64,000 nt of DNA from Istiophorus platypterus (lineage: Eukaryota > Chordata > Actinopteri > Istiophoriformes > Istiophoridae), in the NCBI GenBank assembly GCA_016859345.1, contig CM029124.1, forward strand, positions 13,604,980-13,668,979, written 5' to 3'. The position numbers and the translations under genes are program-made. Position 1 is the stretch's first letter. Every line of letters starts with the position of its first letter. Below the pieces are notes generated by a model. It had not been told where the DNA came from, did not search any database, and saw only the letters and a program-made list of their open reading frames with translations. Of the stretch, positions 38,227-52,900 are shown in pieces.

Positions 38227-39562
38227 CAAATAATTGGACAGTGACTCAATTTTTATAATACTGCCTCTGTTCACCATCAAAAGGGATTTGGAACAAAACC
38301 ATCAAGACGCAATTGAAGTGTAGACTTTCAGCATTAATTCAAAAATATCAAATCAACCATTTGGGAATAACAGCCATTTTTATACATAGTCCCTCATTCT
38401 CAGGGGCTCAAAAGTAATTGGACATTTGACTGACAATCAGTTTCAATGTCAGGTGTGGCCTCTTCTCTCATGATTTCATGACACATTAAGTAGATAAAGG
38501 GTCTGGAGTTGTTTCCACTTGTTGAATATGAATTTGGTAGCTATTCATGGGAACTTTTAATATTTGTTCCAAGGAGGCATTGATGCAAATAAAGGGGGCC
38601 ATCATTTGGCTGAAAAAAACAAAACAAACCAGACAGACAGATAGTAGAAAACCAAATCAATAATCTGGTACATTCTTAAAAAAGGGGGAATGCACTGGCA
38701 ATTTTAAGAATAGAAAGGCCAGACTAGACAGACTAAACATCTTAAAAAGCCTGCCAAGATCTAGCACAAGATTCCTTTGACAGTTGAAACCGAGATTAAC
38801 TTGTACCAGAATGATGGGAAGAGAAGAGGAGAAGGAAAGGAACAGCTCATGATCCAAAGTAAACCACATCATCTGCCAAACATGGCCGAGGCATGTTATG
38901 GCATGGACATGTTTGGCTGCCAATGGAACTGGATCACTGCTGACTGCTGATAGAAGATGCAGGATGAAGTGTATAGGGCTATAATGTCTGCTCAGTTTCA
39001 GACAAATGCTGCAAAACTGACAGGAAGGTGATTCACAGTACAGATGGATAATGAACCACAACATACTATGAAAATAATCCAAGAGCTTCTCAAGGCAGAG
39101 AAATGTAATGTTCTTCAATGGCCAAGTCAGTCACCTGACCTTAACCAAACAGGGCTTCTTTTTATTTACATAGACAAAACTAAGGGCAGAAAGAACCACA
39201 TACAAGTGGCAATTGAAGGTGGCTGCAGTAACGGCCTGGCAAAGCATCTGAAGGGAATAAACTCAGCATCAGGTGATGTCCATAGGTTCCAGACTTCAGG
39301 AAGTCTGGAACTGCAAAGGATTTTTATTAAAAATAATCCTTATATTTCTAATAATGTCGGTTTATGCAATTACCTTTGAACCTCTGAAAATTAAAATGGC
39401 CATAATTCCCAAATGTTTAATGCATTACTTTTGTTAAACCCCTCAAATTAAAGCTGAAAGTCTACAGTTCAATCAAATTTTTGTTGGCTTTGTTTCAGAT
39501 TCATTGTGTTGGTGTAAATGGGCAAAATTGCAAAAAATTGTGTTACTGTTCAAATAATTATG
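38227..39562 (+). mobile_element. Degenerate Tc1/mariner-like DNA transposon with long inverted repeats
   Basis: The left end (ATAATTGGACAGTGACTCAA, from about 38230) is imperfectly mirrored at the right end (TAATTATTTGAACAGTAACA on the minus strand, ending about 39561). Internal blocks such as GTAGACTTTCAGC and ACCATTTGGGAAT also pair, giving inverted repeats of about 190 bp. A plus-strand segment at 39044-39150 (MDNEPQHT, then VLQWPSQSPDLN) is the C-terminal catalytic region of a Tc1 transposase. The rest of the transposase frame is broken by stops and shifts, so the element is inactive. Confidence 0.85.
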
Positions 39563-40653
39563 TACCTAACTGTTGATAAATGAAGGAATTAGAGGTGACA
39601 CGCTGCTGCCATACAGAGACACAGACACTAACACATGTATACACACATACACACACAGAAAATTGTTTTTGGCTGGACCACAACAACAGGACCAGCCTAA
39701 GAAACAAAAATCTTCTTGACTGACTAGATTTACAGACTTTTCACCCCCTATTAGCAACTATTTTTTCTGATAGCATGGCAGCTGACACAGGCCTGAGTGA
39801 GCTTCTAATTTTCTGTCTGAGTGATCATTTTGCAACTAAATACAGCCAAAATCACAGCACAGCCCTTTTCTTTAACTTTTGTGTGGGGGGATTTTGTCAG
39901 ACGATGCCATGGTTATTAAATCAGGATTTTATCACTTGCAGAGCAGCAGCTTGAAAATGGATTGGAAGTGACTGCTGGTAAACGTGGTATTAATGGCCTG
40001 TATTTCAGTCACTATTGCACACTTGTTCCATGTTTTGACAACAGAAACTGAAAACCATGAAAATGAGAATAGCTTTACTTGGAATTTGGCTGCATTCAAT
40101 TACTGTGTATGTGAGCAAAGTGAGTATGAACTGGTTGACACTAGACAGAGTCAGTTATGAAAAGATGTTGACAGGAATGTGCTAATTAGTGTATCATATC
40201 ATCTAGCAACATTTAGCAACCTTGCAAGCAGGCTTCAACTGCTTTCCATTAAAAGCAGCTTTTTATGGTGGTTCTCAATTTCACACATTGACCATACACG
40301 TACCAGCCTAATTGTTGTTTTTGATCTAGTCTTGTTTGTTCCTAAATGGGAAGTCAAACCCCTTTAATGTGACTGTGTGAGCAGATTAATTCAGGCTATA
40401 CAAGTACACCAACACACACATCCAGGTTACACAGATTAAGAATCCTATATAGCAAAAGATCAGGAAACCGTAATAAAACTCGAGGAAACCTCCAGGAGAA
40501 TAAGCATGTTTCCTAAAATGTCAAACTATTCCTTTAATGACCCAGTCAAGTTGAGCATTCAGTATGACATGGAGGTTTAAGATTTAAAGAAGTTTAAACA
40601 ACCAAGGTGGATCTTTTCATTAAAAACAATTAAGCATAATTTGAGAAAGAATA
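39563..40653. other. Intergenic between Tc1 element and abcc2 3' end
   Basis: No gene seen. A segment near 40508-40540 (TGTCAAACTATTCCTTTAA) is shared with 48243-48270 and looks like the tail of an interspersed repeat. Confidence 0.5.
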
Positions 40654-40659
40654 TTTATT
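40654..40659 (-). other. abcc2 poly(A) signal candidate
   Basis: AATAAA on the minus strand, 166 nt past the abcc2 stop, implying a short 3' UTR. Confidence 0.55.
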
Positions 40660-40824
40660 GTTCACACATAAGAATTATTTACATACAGAAAATGATTTCT
40701 TTATATTGTTACCTATAAATACAAATATTACTATATTCTAATAACTCAAAACACAGTCAGGCTTTTTAAATCTAAAGACAAAAACTATTTTTGGAATTTA
40801 ATTATCCTTAAAAAAAGTGCAAAA

Positions 40825-40954
40825 TTAGAGAATGGTGATATCTTCTCGTGTTATCCCAGCTTCCTTTGCCATAGAATAGAAATAGCCTTGTTTGTCAAGC
40901 AGGTTGCTCGGAGAATCAAATTCCACTATTTTTCCTGCATCAAGAACCATAACC
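40825..40954 (-). CDS. abcc2: abcc2 exon 32 (terminal)
   Basis: VMVLDAGKIVEFDSPSNLL, YFYSMAKEAGITREDITIL, then TAA. The last three residues, T-I-L, fit a class I PDZ ligand. Confidence 0.96.
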
Positions 40955-43900
40955 CTGTGGAGGAGGAACATGGGCAAGAAATAGTTACCCATTGAGCAGT
41001 GTACATGTCATTATTGGCTGTCAGAGATAAACTTGATGATCAAATGCAGGGGAGGTGGATGCGTACATGCAGTATTTGTGCCATCCATTTGAACATTAAA
41101 CAATTCGGGGTAGAAACAAACAAGACAGGAGGGAAGAGGAGGGAGAGATTATGCTTATTATTTCAAGGAAAGGATTATAGTCAGATTTCTGTGTTAAAGT
41201 TTTTCGATATACAGTAATCCTGTAAAGGAATACGTAGGTACAGAGAATGGATAGATGCTTTGTTAGAAAAAGGGATGGATTGGACAATTTTTTTAAATGC
41301 ACTACATTGGTGACCTCCAATGTAAGTAAAGGGATATTGAAATGCTTGAAAAAAAGGAAAATATTAATTAACCTGCAGTTGGCATGAGGGACAGCACAAA
41401 GTTTGAAATGCATTGTTGTCCTCTTGCATCTATTACAGTTTGTTTGACATGGAAGCACTTTCATAAGGACACCAAGTTTTCAAATATGAAAATGCCTAAT
41501 GCCTATTTACAAAATGTATAGAATACAATGAATGAATTCATGTATCCTACATTACCACCTTTCACCCCTTCGATATGTTGCTGCTTGCACATCCAGGCAA
41601 AGCCATTAAAACTTTCTTAAGTCTCACTGCTCTTTTCAGGTCTAACTCTCTTTACAAATGCAGATACTGGGGATGACTCACAGCTGTGGCCATCAGGCTT
41701 CCATCACAACAGAGAATGAACCCTAACTGTTCAGACAACCTGGTCCAAGCAACCACATACTGAATCAGACTAGCCCACTGTTTGGGACTGAAAATAGAAG
41801 ACAAAGACTGGAAAAAATAATAAAAGAAGACACAAATACTCTAAGCAATAACAAGAACTTCTCTAACAATATTCTATCCCTAAAAGTGCTCAGAATAATA
41901 GAAGTCTATGTCTAAAAATTTCTATGACAACCGTTTAATGCCATTTGATGAGCAACCCTGTGACATGGTCAGAAGTTAACTGTTTAGCTCAATGATTAAA
42001 TGAACATAAGCAGACTGCTAAAGTCCTAGACAGCCAGAGTGCTAAAATGAATGAATTGCCAGCTGTGGAAAAATTTGAGTAAGTGGACCATGAGTTTAGA
42101 TTATTTTGTCTCATAACACTACAGTTTATTCTATATTTTTTATTTTTTCCAGTTTTTTTATTACCATCATAAAAGGGAGGTGTGACAGCACAGGAGGGAT
42201 AATAATGCATTTTCATAATGTTTACTTTATAATATTTGTTGTTTTGTGTACTTTGGTAACAAATAAATTCAAACTTATCCTGTCTGAAAATAGCAAATGT
42301 GCCATACTGATCGAGTTTTAAAGGCCATTTGTTGGTTTCTTACCATGCGCAAAACAAGAGGAAAGAAATTTGCATTTGATACAAGTGAAATGAGTGCCAG
42401 GACACCTCTTTAAAGCAATTCTAATCGACATTAACTCACCTGGAGCTGTCCATGATGCTCTGCAGGCGGTGGGCAATGGTGAGGACAGTGCAGTGTGAAA
42501 ACTCCTTCCGGATGGTATTCTGAATCAGGTTGTCTGTCTCCAGGTCAACAGCTGCTGTGGCCTCATCCAGGATTAAGATACGAGACTTTCTCAGCAGCGC
42601 TCGAGCCAGACACAGCAGCTGCCTCTGCCCAACACTGCGAAGAGATGGACAATGTCGGTTTCTCAAGAGGGTGTTTTGAAAATAACAATAAATGGGCACC
42701 CATTCATACTTGATTAAAACAAATGGAAGGTTTTTCTCCTGATGGGGGAGGTTTTAGTGCATGGTGGCTCAAAAGTCCGAGCTGTGTTGGTGGCATGTAT
42801 TGACGCTCCATTAGGCTTAGACTATGCAAACCACTCACCACATGTTAAACAACACTGAATTATTTGAGGATGCTGGAGGCCACCACACCATCAGCTACAT
42901 ATTATTGTTTTAATCCTAACTGATTGCGTATGATCAGGTAAGATTTTCACTTGGCCAACAGTCAATTTGACAGACACATGATTGCAAATTTTATCAAGGC
43001 CTTAACAGGAGCATAACTAAAAATCAAATGTGGACAACATCAAATGTCTTGTAATGAGGAATGAAGCAGAGCCCACCTTTTCCACTTGATTACTAAACTA
43101 CCATCAGGTTAGATGCACATTATTAAATGTTTCCACTCATCAACTGGGCATTATGTATGTTCTGTGCCATTTACCTGTGTATGACTATATGTTAATGTAC
43201 ATTTATCACCCAAATAAAAGTAAACTGGTTCAAGCAAAAAAAAATAATAACAATAATGATAATAATTAAAAAAAAAATAAAGATATTCTCATTTACTGTA
43301 TCTTTTGTACTGTGGAAGAGTAACTTTTTTATGGCCCACCTGAGGTTCTCTCCACCCTCTGCGACTTCATGTTGTAATCCTTCGTTCAGCCCTGCTACAT
43401 AGTCCTTCAGATGGGAGAGCTCCAGTGCTCTCCAGATATCCTCATCACTGAGTTTGTCAAATGGATCCAGGTTCATCCTCAAGGTGCCGCAGAACAAGAC
43501 TGGATCCTGCACCCACATTTTAAGATAGGTCAGTATACCATTTAAAAAAGGAATGCTCTGTGTGGGGTAAGTATTTATGCGTTTTGTGTATACCTGTGGT
43601 ATGATTGTAATCCTGTTTCTTAGGTCATGCAGACCGAGGGTGGAGATATCTATATCATCGATTAGGATGCGACCTTCAGCAGCCTCAATAATTCTAAACA
43701 GGCAGTTTGTTAGGCTCGATTTCCCAGCTCCTGTGCGGCCCACAATACCAATCTGGATGCAGTGAAAAGATTGCAAGAAATACATAATGTAATATAATGG
43801 CTAACACATTTTTACGTTTCATAAATAGTCACTGACCATCCGTTTCTCAAAGTAAACAAAATGTGGTTGTATTCTCAGATAATTATTTAGATTTATACTC

Positions 43901-46900
43901 TGTCTGCAGCCTATAGCAAGCTTTTGAAAGTTTTTAAGCCACGTGTCAGATCGCCTGGTAATTACATTAACATTTGTGTGTCCACCTGTAGTTTGCAGAC
44001 TGTCCTTTAAAGTATATTATCAGTCCAAGACTGATGGATATGCCAGCGAGTGAAGTAAACAAAGGTACACAACAAAAACTCTCTGGGAGATTTGTATTAT
44101 ATAGTGGTTACAGTTATCTCCGCTTTGTTGCAGATGTTCGCATAACATGAGCAGCTATATCTTGTACCTTTGCGTGTTGCAGTAGACATTGTTAAACCCT
44201 GACTGATGAGAAATTCAAAATTCATCAACAGAAAATCGAGGGAATAATAAAAAAGTCATTTCAGTCAAGCATGCTGCTAACTTTAGTTATATCATTATTA
44301 TATTTAATATATTTAGTGTTATCAATTTTTTTTTTTAAGATAATTTGAATTAATTACCATTGATCAAGGGTTTACTGAAGCTATTAAGCAGACACAAACA
44401 CAGACACACACACGGACCTTCTCAGTGCTGACGATGTCACAGGTAATTCCATGCAGCACCAGGTCTAATCCAGGTCTGTAACGGACCTTGTAGTTATCAA
44501 ACTGTAGCCTTCCCTCTTCGGGCCACTTCTCTGGAGGCCGAGTGTCATTTACCCACTTAGCCTGTAGAACAAATTCCAACAAAATGGTCATGTCATCTAA
44601 AGGCACTCATACACCCCTCTGCCAGAAGAAGAAAACTTAAAACGTCATTATATCTATTCAGGGAAACAATGTGTACCAGTAAAGAAACTGGTAGGGATTT
44701 GTTACAGGTGCTTGGTCATTTGCAACATGTGCTAAAGAGAGGGGGTCATGTTCCCGGAGAGATTTATGAATTTAGAGAGAGGTCCTCTATTCCACATACC
44801 TCGTTCTCTATCTCGGTGTATTCACTCACTCTCTCCACGGCAACGATATTGGTCTCCAGCTCCGATGTCATTCTCACCAGCCAATTGAGGGTCTGCGTTA
44901 CCTGCAAAGCCCCAACAGCAGAGAGGAAACTGTTTACATGGTTGGTATTATTACACCTTATAAAAATCACCAGCATTATTATTATCACCACCAACATCAT
45001 TATCACTGTGATAATTATTGTCATTAACATCATCATCTGCCGTGTGTGATGAGAGTGTGAGTGTATCAGGGACTGACATTAAGGGCATAGGATATTGACA
45101 GGCCAACCAGGCCACCATCAATAGAATCTCTGGAAATAACAGCAAACAGAGCCGCAAAAAACACCACCAGGTTTCCCAGGAATTCTAGACGGATGGCCAG
45201 CCATCTGTAAAGCAAACAGAGACCCAAAGACATACATGTTCATACACACAGATTTAAGGGTGTTATCATATAGCAACACACTCAACAACCCATTAGAAAA
45301 TGAATGTGTTTGGATTGGTTGATGGTCTTTGTTTGCGGCTGCACTCAGTATCTGACCTGTTTGACACAATCCAAGGGTAGACAGTCTTGAGGTTTTCATC
45401 TATAGTGATTTCGTTGTGTTTAAGAAACCTTTCTTGATGGTTGTAGGCTCTTATCACCGACAGACCTGACACCGTTTCACCAAAGTGAGAGTATATAGGA
45501 GAGCGAGATACCGAGTCCAGCCGACGTAGCTGTCTTGAGGTGGCTACATAGAAGCGCTGGGAGTAGAGGGAGACAGGTGAGACAACAGATGTCATTGAAG
45601 GGCTTAACTGAATTGTCTTTGGAAAAGGAAGAAGCCCTCCTCCCTTTGCATTCCATTGTTTGCATTGCACTTAGTTTTCAAGGAACAATTCTCTTTTCTG
45701 TTTTTTTATCTTTTTTTTCTTATTCTATCTTGTTCATCTTACCTGTACAAAGTAGTAGACCAGGGCCAGAGGAATGATGATGATGGTGAATAAAGGAGTG
45801 GACAGACAGATGACAAACAGTGTCCCCAATACGCCCAGAAGACACAGGATCCAGGAGCGGAAAGACTGAGGAATGGCTTCATCTATAGTGAAAATGTCCT
45901 GTAGGAAAAGTGTTAGGAAAATTAACCTTCATTGAAAGTAACTTATTATAGTGTTTTCAAGGGACCCAGAACAGGTTAAAATAATCCAAGTTCAATGAAT
46001 TATTTTACTTCCTTTCCATCTGTTCAAATGCCATAGTTCCTGGTGGACAGATTTAGATCACACCTCAGGGAGCACCTGGGGTTGTTGTTATGAATCAGTT
46101 GACCAGGACAAGCAGGACAAAGCATTTTACACCTGTTTTAAAGTCCCTAAAGGGGTTGCCTGTCAGGTTCTGTGTTAATTTTAAAGTTCTTGTTTTGATT
46201 CTCTTACAATACTTGTTTTTAAAGCACATTGTGGTCTTGCACCAGCCTACTTGTCTGACATGCTTCCAGTGACTAACCCAGAATACCCTGTCAGGTCATT
46301 TTTGTCACGGGATCTTTAGTTTTTCCAACGCGCAGGAGAAAAACTTCTGGTAAGTCAGACCATAGGTTTTATGCACCAAGCTATTTGAACTCTCAAATGG
46401 TGCTCTCCAAAATAAAGTATAACTGATAGCACAAAGAGTGAGCATTAAGCTTAAAAGTAAATGATGAATCCTACCTTTGCAAAGCGGTTGATCACTCTTC
46501 CAGTTGGTGTGGTGTCAAAGAATACCATGGGAGCGCGCAGTATGTTGTTAAGCAGCCTTGAGTGCAGGATACGAGATGCGGCGATTGAAGCATTGGCTAG
46601 CAGCAGTGTACCAACGAACACAAAGAAACCTGTCATAAAAGGGGAGAGTTCCAAAATATATAATTATACCTTCACACACACAGTAAAATCAATTTAGCAT
46701 AAAAACATTAATGAGGTTAGTCAAAAGAACTAAACTTTTAACACTCAGGTGCAGGTTTCTCTACAAAGAAAAAAAAATAGTTGCTACTGTTGTGCACATG
46801 TATTCAACTTCTGAATATCACCAAGAATGTTAAAGTTAAATGGAGACCAAATTAAACATGTATACAGACAGGCTGTAACAGCGTTGTACCTCTTCTTACA

Positions 46901-49900
46901 CTGCAAAGAACTTAGGGCCCTACACTGAGGTCTCAAGTGTGCTTTACTCTACTCTAATTAACCTGCTAGTTAACCGGTTACAACTGCTAAAATGGAGCCC
47001 CACAGTAACTCAGGCCCACATCATCTTATACGGTTTTTAGCTAAATTTGACCATTAAAAACACAGCACAACATAAAACTTTCTACCCAAAACCCCCTTAC
47101 AACAGCAGCCAGCTCGGTTAAAAATTACAAGATGCTGGTACAAATCAATCAATACAATCAGACATTCTCATGGTTTTGCAAAGATTAGTTAATAAGAAAC
47201 CCCTACGGTTATATCCATATGAAGCTGCGCTCCAACATCAGCCATACCTGCTGTTTGATTCACTGACATGTACAGTCCCCAGAGATGTACTCATAAAATG
47301 AAGAGAACGCATAATATTTAAAAAAAAATGAAACTCTCTTCAACAATGTCCTTGGGAGAAAAAAATGAAATTAGTCTGCTGCAGACAAGGTCTCAGAACT
47401 TTTATTCTTGCACAAGTCTATTGTTTGTCCTGAATTTGAACACAATGAAACAGAAGCAGAGGCACAGTTTCATTACCATGTTGTTTAACAAGGAGGATTC
47501 AGTCATGACTTCAACATGAACCTAGAATCTTTGGGGAAATCAGAACAAGCAAAGACATTTGCGCCTATTGAGAAGCCTCAAAATGACTTTCAACAGCCTT
47601 CAACACATAAAGATATTAGCTAGCATGACAGTAGCACTTATATCAAGCTCTTCTGTTCTCATGTTCCCTGAGGTTTAATGCTATCATCTACACTACTCTT
47701 ATTTTTTCCTGTTGACTGTTTTAATCAATACAAAATCCTCTGCACTTCAATAAAACCCTCTTCTCTGCATTTTGAAAATATCCTGAGAAAGTTCATCCTG
47801 TTTTTTGTGGAAAATTGGATTAAATTGTCATGAAAATTACCATCACTTGCTAAAAAAACTTAAGAGTAAAAAAGAAATCCTTTGGTCATAAGAATGAAAA
47901 AAATTCAAAGAAATATAGGTACCAATGGAAATGCTTTTTTCCTTTCAAGGTGGGTAGAATAAATGAATAGTTCAATAGATCACTTTATTGTTGAGTGTTA
48001 CATAAGAAGAATACAACTGAATACGAGTTTCTCAGTGTCTGTTTTACTTCGGTACAAAGCTGGAATAATGGGGGAATTGGCTTAGTTAAGTATAAGGACT
48101 AGAAGAACAGGGAAAAAGCAAACCAGGCTCTGTCCATAGTTCAAAAATATGCCTGCCAGCACCTGGAATGCTAACCGATGAATTAATTAAGATCTTTGAT
48201 TTAGCCCCATAGTTAAGGTAAATGGTTCTTTTAAACTCATTTCCAAAAATGTAAGACTATTCCTTTAATACAATATGTTAGATGCATAAAAACTCAATGT
48301 GTAGGTTGCACATAAAATATTATATTAAAAAATACTGGATCATAAATATATAGGGAGAGAGAGTTTTCACTATCACTATGAGGGAAAAAAATCTCTTTCG
48401 CTTTGAAACTAACATGAATCTTTAAATGCAATAGAGCAATAAAACAATAAAGCAATAAAGCAATAAAGCAATAAAGTAAAAAAGGAATGGCTTTAGTGAG
48501 TTTAACTGTTCAGTTACCCTGTGCAAACCCCAGAGCTCCAAACACTCCCACCCTGGTATCCCTCTTCCAGGCTGGGTATGTCATGTTTTTGTACTCCACT
48601 GCATCATTGGTCCAGTCACTCAGCCACAGGTTCTGACCGATGAAAGCAACGTTCTGGATGAAGTAAACCAGGAAGACCACAACTGTATATCCCCAGCCAA
48701 TGGCTCGCAGGTACTGGAGGTACACTGAGAATTTCACCTGGATATCAAAGAGCATAAAAAATAAACACTTTCTACTTTTTCATGTTCTAATTTTTGAGTG
48801 ATTTGTGCTGTGGAAAAAAAATATTTAGGCAGATCAAGAACTTTTATTACCTGTCCTGTTTCCATAGCTTCCTTCTCTATGAGCCTCATGCCTTTCTTTG
48901 ATTCACCAACGTCCTCTGACTTTTTTATAGAATTATTTTTTCTTAGTCTGACACTAGAAAAAGGAGAGAATGGACAAAATAAAGAATTAAGTATACTTAC
49001 TGTATGACACAATGTTGCGGACATGACGGACCCACACACAGATACACGTATTCACACACACACACACACCCACACAGACACACACACAAGCTCTTTCTCC
49101 ACTCTGCCCTAACCTGCTGTTGCGTTGGCTGCGGCGGATGCTGCTTTCTCTCTTCAAAGTAACAGAAACCGTGTCCTCCAAAGGAGAGTCGGGTTGAGTG
49201 TCCTCTCTTTCAGGGATGAGCTCTACATCTGTGGCATCCTGGCATTGATCTGAATAATATGGTCAAACATTATGTACGCTGTAGAAACAGTGTACTATAT
49301 TACCTTTACAGTGCTTGAGGTATTGGAGTGAATTGTATCAATATAAATTACTGAAACAAAGACATAGAAAGGCTAGATATGTCCTTGCAGCATATCTCAA
49401 TGATGCCACTCTGCATATAACTCACAATCACATAATAGTACAAACACAAGTTTTTGTTGTGGTGTTGAAGTTCAGTAACTTGTGCAACTTATGTCCATAA
49501 TGCAGTGACAAGAAAAGGTGTAATTACCTGACTCTGACTTGGTCTGATTGCTTTGCTCTTTAGCATATGTGTCTAGAAATTCAGAAAAAGCTCCTCTGCT
49601 GGCACGAAGGCTGTTGTAGGATCCGACCTCAGAAACCACTCCATCCTGCAAGACCACTATTTCATCTACATGAGGCAGGAAGCTCACTCCATGAGTCACA
49701 AGGATACGAGTCTGTGCAGAGGAGAAACAGTGGGCCTCAGCTGTGAAACCAAAATTTACTTTGGGCAATAAAAAAAAACAAAAAACAAAACACTACATAT
49801 ATGTATATACCAGTGGGCCCATGGAATGACCCACTTTCATGTTTTTGTTTTTGTTTCACATCCATTTTTGATTAGAAAAAGACTCATATCCTGAAATGTC

Positions 49901-52900
49901 TGTTACCACTACTACCAATATAATGTGTTCAAGACTATAAATTCTACCATAGCCAAATGTAGTTATTGGAACATTTAATACTGATCAATGTTTCAATGTA
50001 GGTTCAGCACAGACCTTATCTTTGAGTAGTCCATTGGGTCCAATCACTTTATCAAAGAGATGCTTTGCTACATGAGAGTCCACTGCAGACAAGGGGTCAT
50101 CCAGTAGATAAATATCAGCCTGACTATAAACTGCTCTGGCCAAGCTAACTCGTTGCTTCTGACCCCCTGAAAGGTTGATGCCCTGAGTGGAGGAAAGGAG
50201 ACAAACAGCACTAGCAAATATTAGGTTTAAAGGACCATACCAACCTTCTCTTAAATGCAAGTATGTCACACATGTTATTTCATATTTCATCTTGGGCTAT
50301 GTTTTTGAGAAATACATCTCACTGATGTCATGCTGTCTGGCAGCTGATAAGACTGTTTTGAAGCTCCTCACAATTACATTATTATGCATCAATAACACAA
50401 TTCTGAGAAATAAAATAAAAAACAGACATGATGTTATCTGTCATGGATATGTGCGCAAGTTTTAAGTTTCTGCAAGTTAATTTTATGTTTCTTAAAAATC
50501 ACAGCAATAGGTAATTTGATGCAAAAATTAGTGGTAGTACTGGGTGACTTGACCAACCATTATCGCAATTATTTTACATATATTAATCAGTAGAACACAT
50601 CCCATCAAATTCAAATCCTTGGGACCTTAAACCCTTGAATCCATGATTCTTACCTTCTCTCCAATCTCAGTAAGGTCTCCACCAGGCAGCAGCTTCAGGT
50701 CAGGGGCAAGGGCACAAGCCTGTATCACATCCTGGAACCTCTTTTTCTCATGGGGGGAGCCAAACAGGATGTTATCCCTCAGAGTGGCATTCTGGATCCA
50801 GGCTTGCTGTGGCACAAATGCAAGAGAACCCTGAAGGGAAAGACATTCAAAGTCAGGCAAAGGGCTTCTTCTAACTACAATACTATCCAGCTACCTGCTG
50901 TGGATATGGAGGTATCCATACAACTTTTCATTCAGACAAAACCCCCAACCAGTTGAGAGAAAAAAATTAATGTTTTATGGAAAAGGATAGAAAGACTCAT
51001 TTGACATCATTGTTCAAAGAACAGTTTGAAGCACTCGGTGTTCTAGTAGCCCTAACCATTGGCTTTACCCAGGGAATAAAAAAAGGTCCAAGGTATTCCC
51101 TGGTTAATGGATCAACGTATTCTTTGAGCAATCTAGTGGAGTGGAGACTTTGTAATGTATTGCTGTGAAGAACAGGTAAAATCAGATTTAGCTTTCTTTT
51201 GTGATGCAGTTATTCAATGGTGATCACAAAAGAATAATTCTTCAAAGCAGCCCTTAAAAAAAAGTTTCAGAACAGACCTTGGAACATGTCAACAGTGCCG
51301 CTCTGCTGTTGTATGTATATTCTTGTCTTGAATGGTGGCATCGTTTCATGTTTTTGTTGCGATGTTGAAATAAGTCTTTTAGGCTTTATTGTTCATTATT
51401 GTGTTTTGATGATTGCAACTACTGTGGTTCAAGGTTATTGTGTATTTTATTGTGAAATAAATGAATTGAATCAATCAGGTGAGACCATGGCTGACTGTAT
51501 TGCGTTCACATTACATATCCTTGACTAAACACACTTTAATTGTCGGATAGATATGAAGACAGAAGTAGGGCATCACCCGAATGTTGATAAAGCCTTTGTT
51601 GCTGTGCATCTCTCCCAGGATGGCTGACATGAGAGAGGACTTCCCTGAGCCCACAGCTCCCACTACTGCTACCAACCGACCTGGGTTTATGTCTAAGGAC
51701 ACGCTGGAAAACACACACACAGTAAATATGCTCAATACTGTATACAAACAGTAAAAGACAAACACAATGTTTTGCAGCCATAAAGTGTAATATCCAAATG
51801 TGTAATTTTGTGTTAGACACAACAGACATACTTTTTCAGCAGAGGCTCAGCTTCTCTTTCCCAAGCAAAGGAACCATCACATATGCTGACAGCAGAGTCT
51901 AACAGATGAAAACAGATGCACAGAGAAGACAGATGAACTGCACATGTACTAACAAACTGGGAAACAAGCTTTGCTGCTCAGCAGAGAAACAGGAATGAAT
52001 GATGATGGTGAACATACTGAAACTGGGGTCATTCTGTACAATGTCACTTTCAAGGTCTTCAGCCCCAAGAAACTTCTCCAGTCGCTTCCTAGACACTGTT
52101 GTCTGAAGTGACAAAGAACGGGTTAGTGGGCTTTTTGTATAGGTGCGCAAATAATGTGAGTTACTATTCCCTTACCTGCACCATGGCACCAATGAGCATG
52201 GGCAGCATTGCCAGGGGAAATCGTAGGATGTTGAAGAGCGAGATGGAAGTGAAAGCTTTCTCAGCAGTCAACAGATTTTCTGAGCTCACCCCTACAAACA
52301 CTGCAAATGTAGCCAGAGAAACCTGTGATAAAGACAGTGTGGGTAAAAAAGATTTGTCAGACCATCCTTGACCTGCAGTTTCTCATCGTTTTGTGATACT
52401 GTTGCACAGGACTCACCAGAGCTGGAGCACAGCTGAAGATGAAGGTAGAGACAGATGTCAGGTAGGCAAACTTCCTCATTACTTTCAGTTCTTGACCCCT
52501 TATGTTTTCCACCTGATCCTGGAAAGATGGCTCCCATGCATACAGCTTTAGAATCTGGTGGGAGGCAAAAGACGAAGAGGGGGACGAGGGAGAAGGCATC
52601 GTGGAGGACACAGAAAAGGACGGGTGGGGGAACAGAGGAATAGCACTCATATCTTTTGTAGTCATTGCCAATAAACCACAGGCGGTGAATGCAGGCTAAC
52701 AGAAGGCACTACAGACCAACATTTCATCTATTTCCTCAAGCATAAAAGCCTTTCATCTGAGGACGGACTCGCTTATAGTTCCTCACCTCCAACAATCTGC
52801 CTGAACTATTTTTACCCAAAAAGAAGAGCAAAAGTTGTAGTCTTACACCAGTTTCTATCAATGGGGAATATAACCTCAGTGAGTTAACCGAAAAGGGGCA

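Noticed and set aside
38657..39118. 153-codon minus-strand ORF
   Set aside because: Lies antisense within the Tc1-like element; the recognisable transposase residues are on the plus strand.
48435..48474. Short regular repeats considered as a CRISPR-like array
   Set aside because: Simple tandem repeats without spacers in a vertebrate intron.
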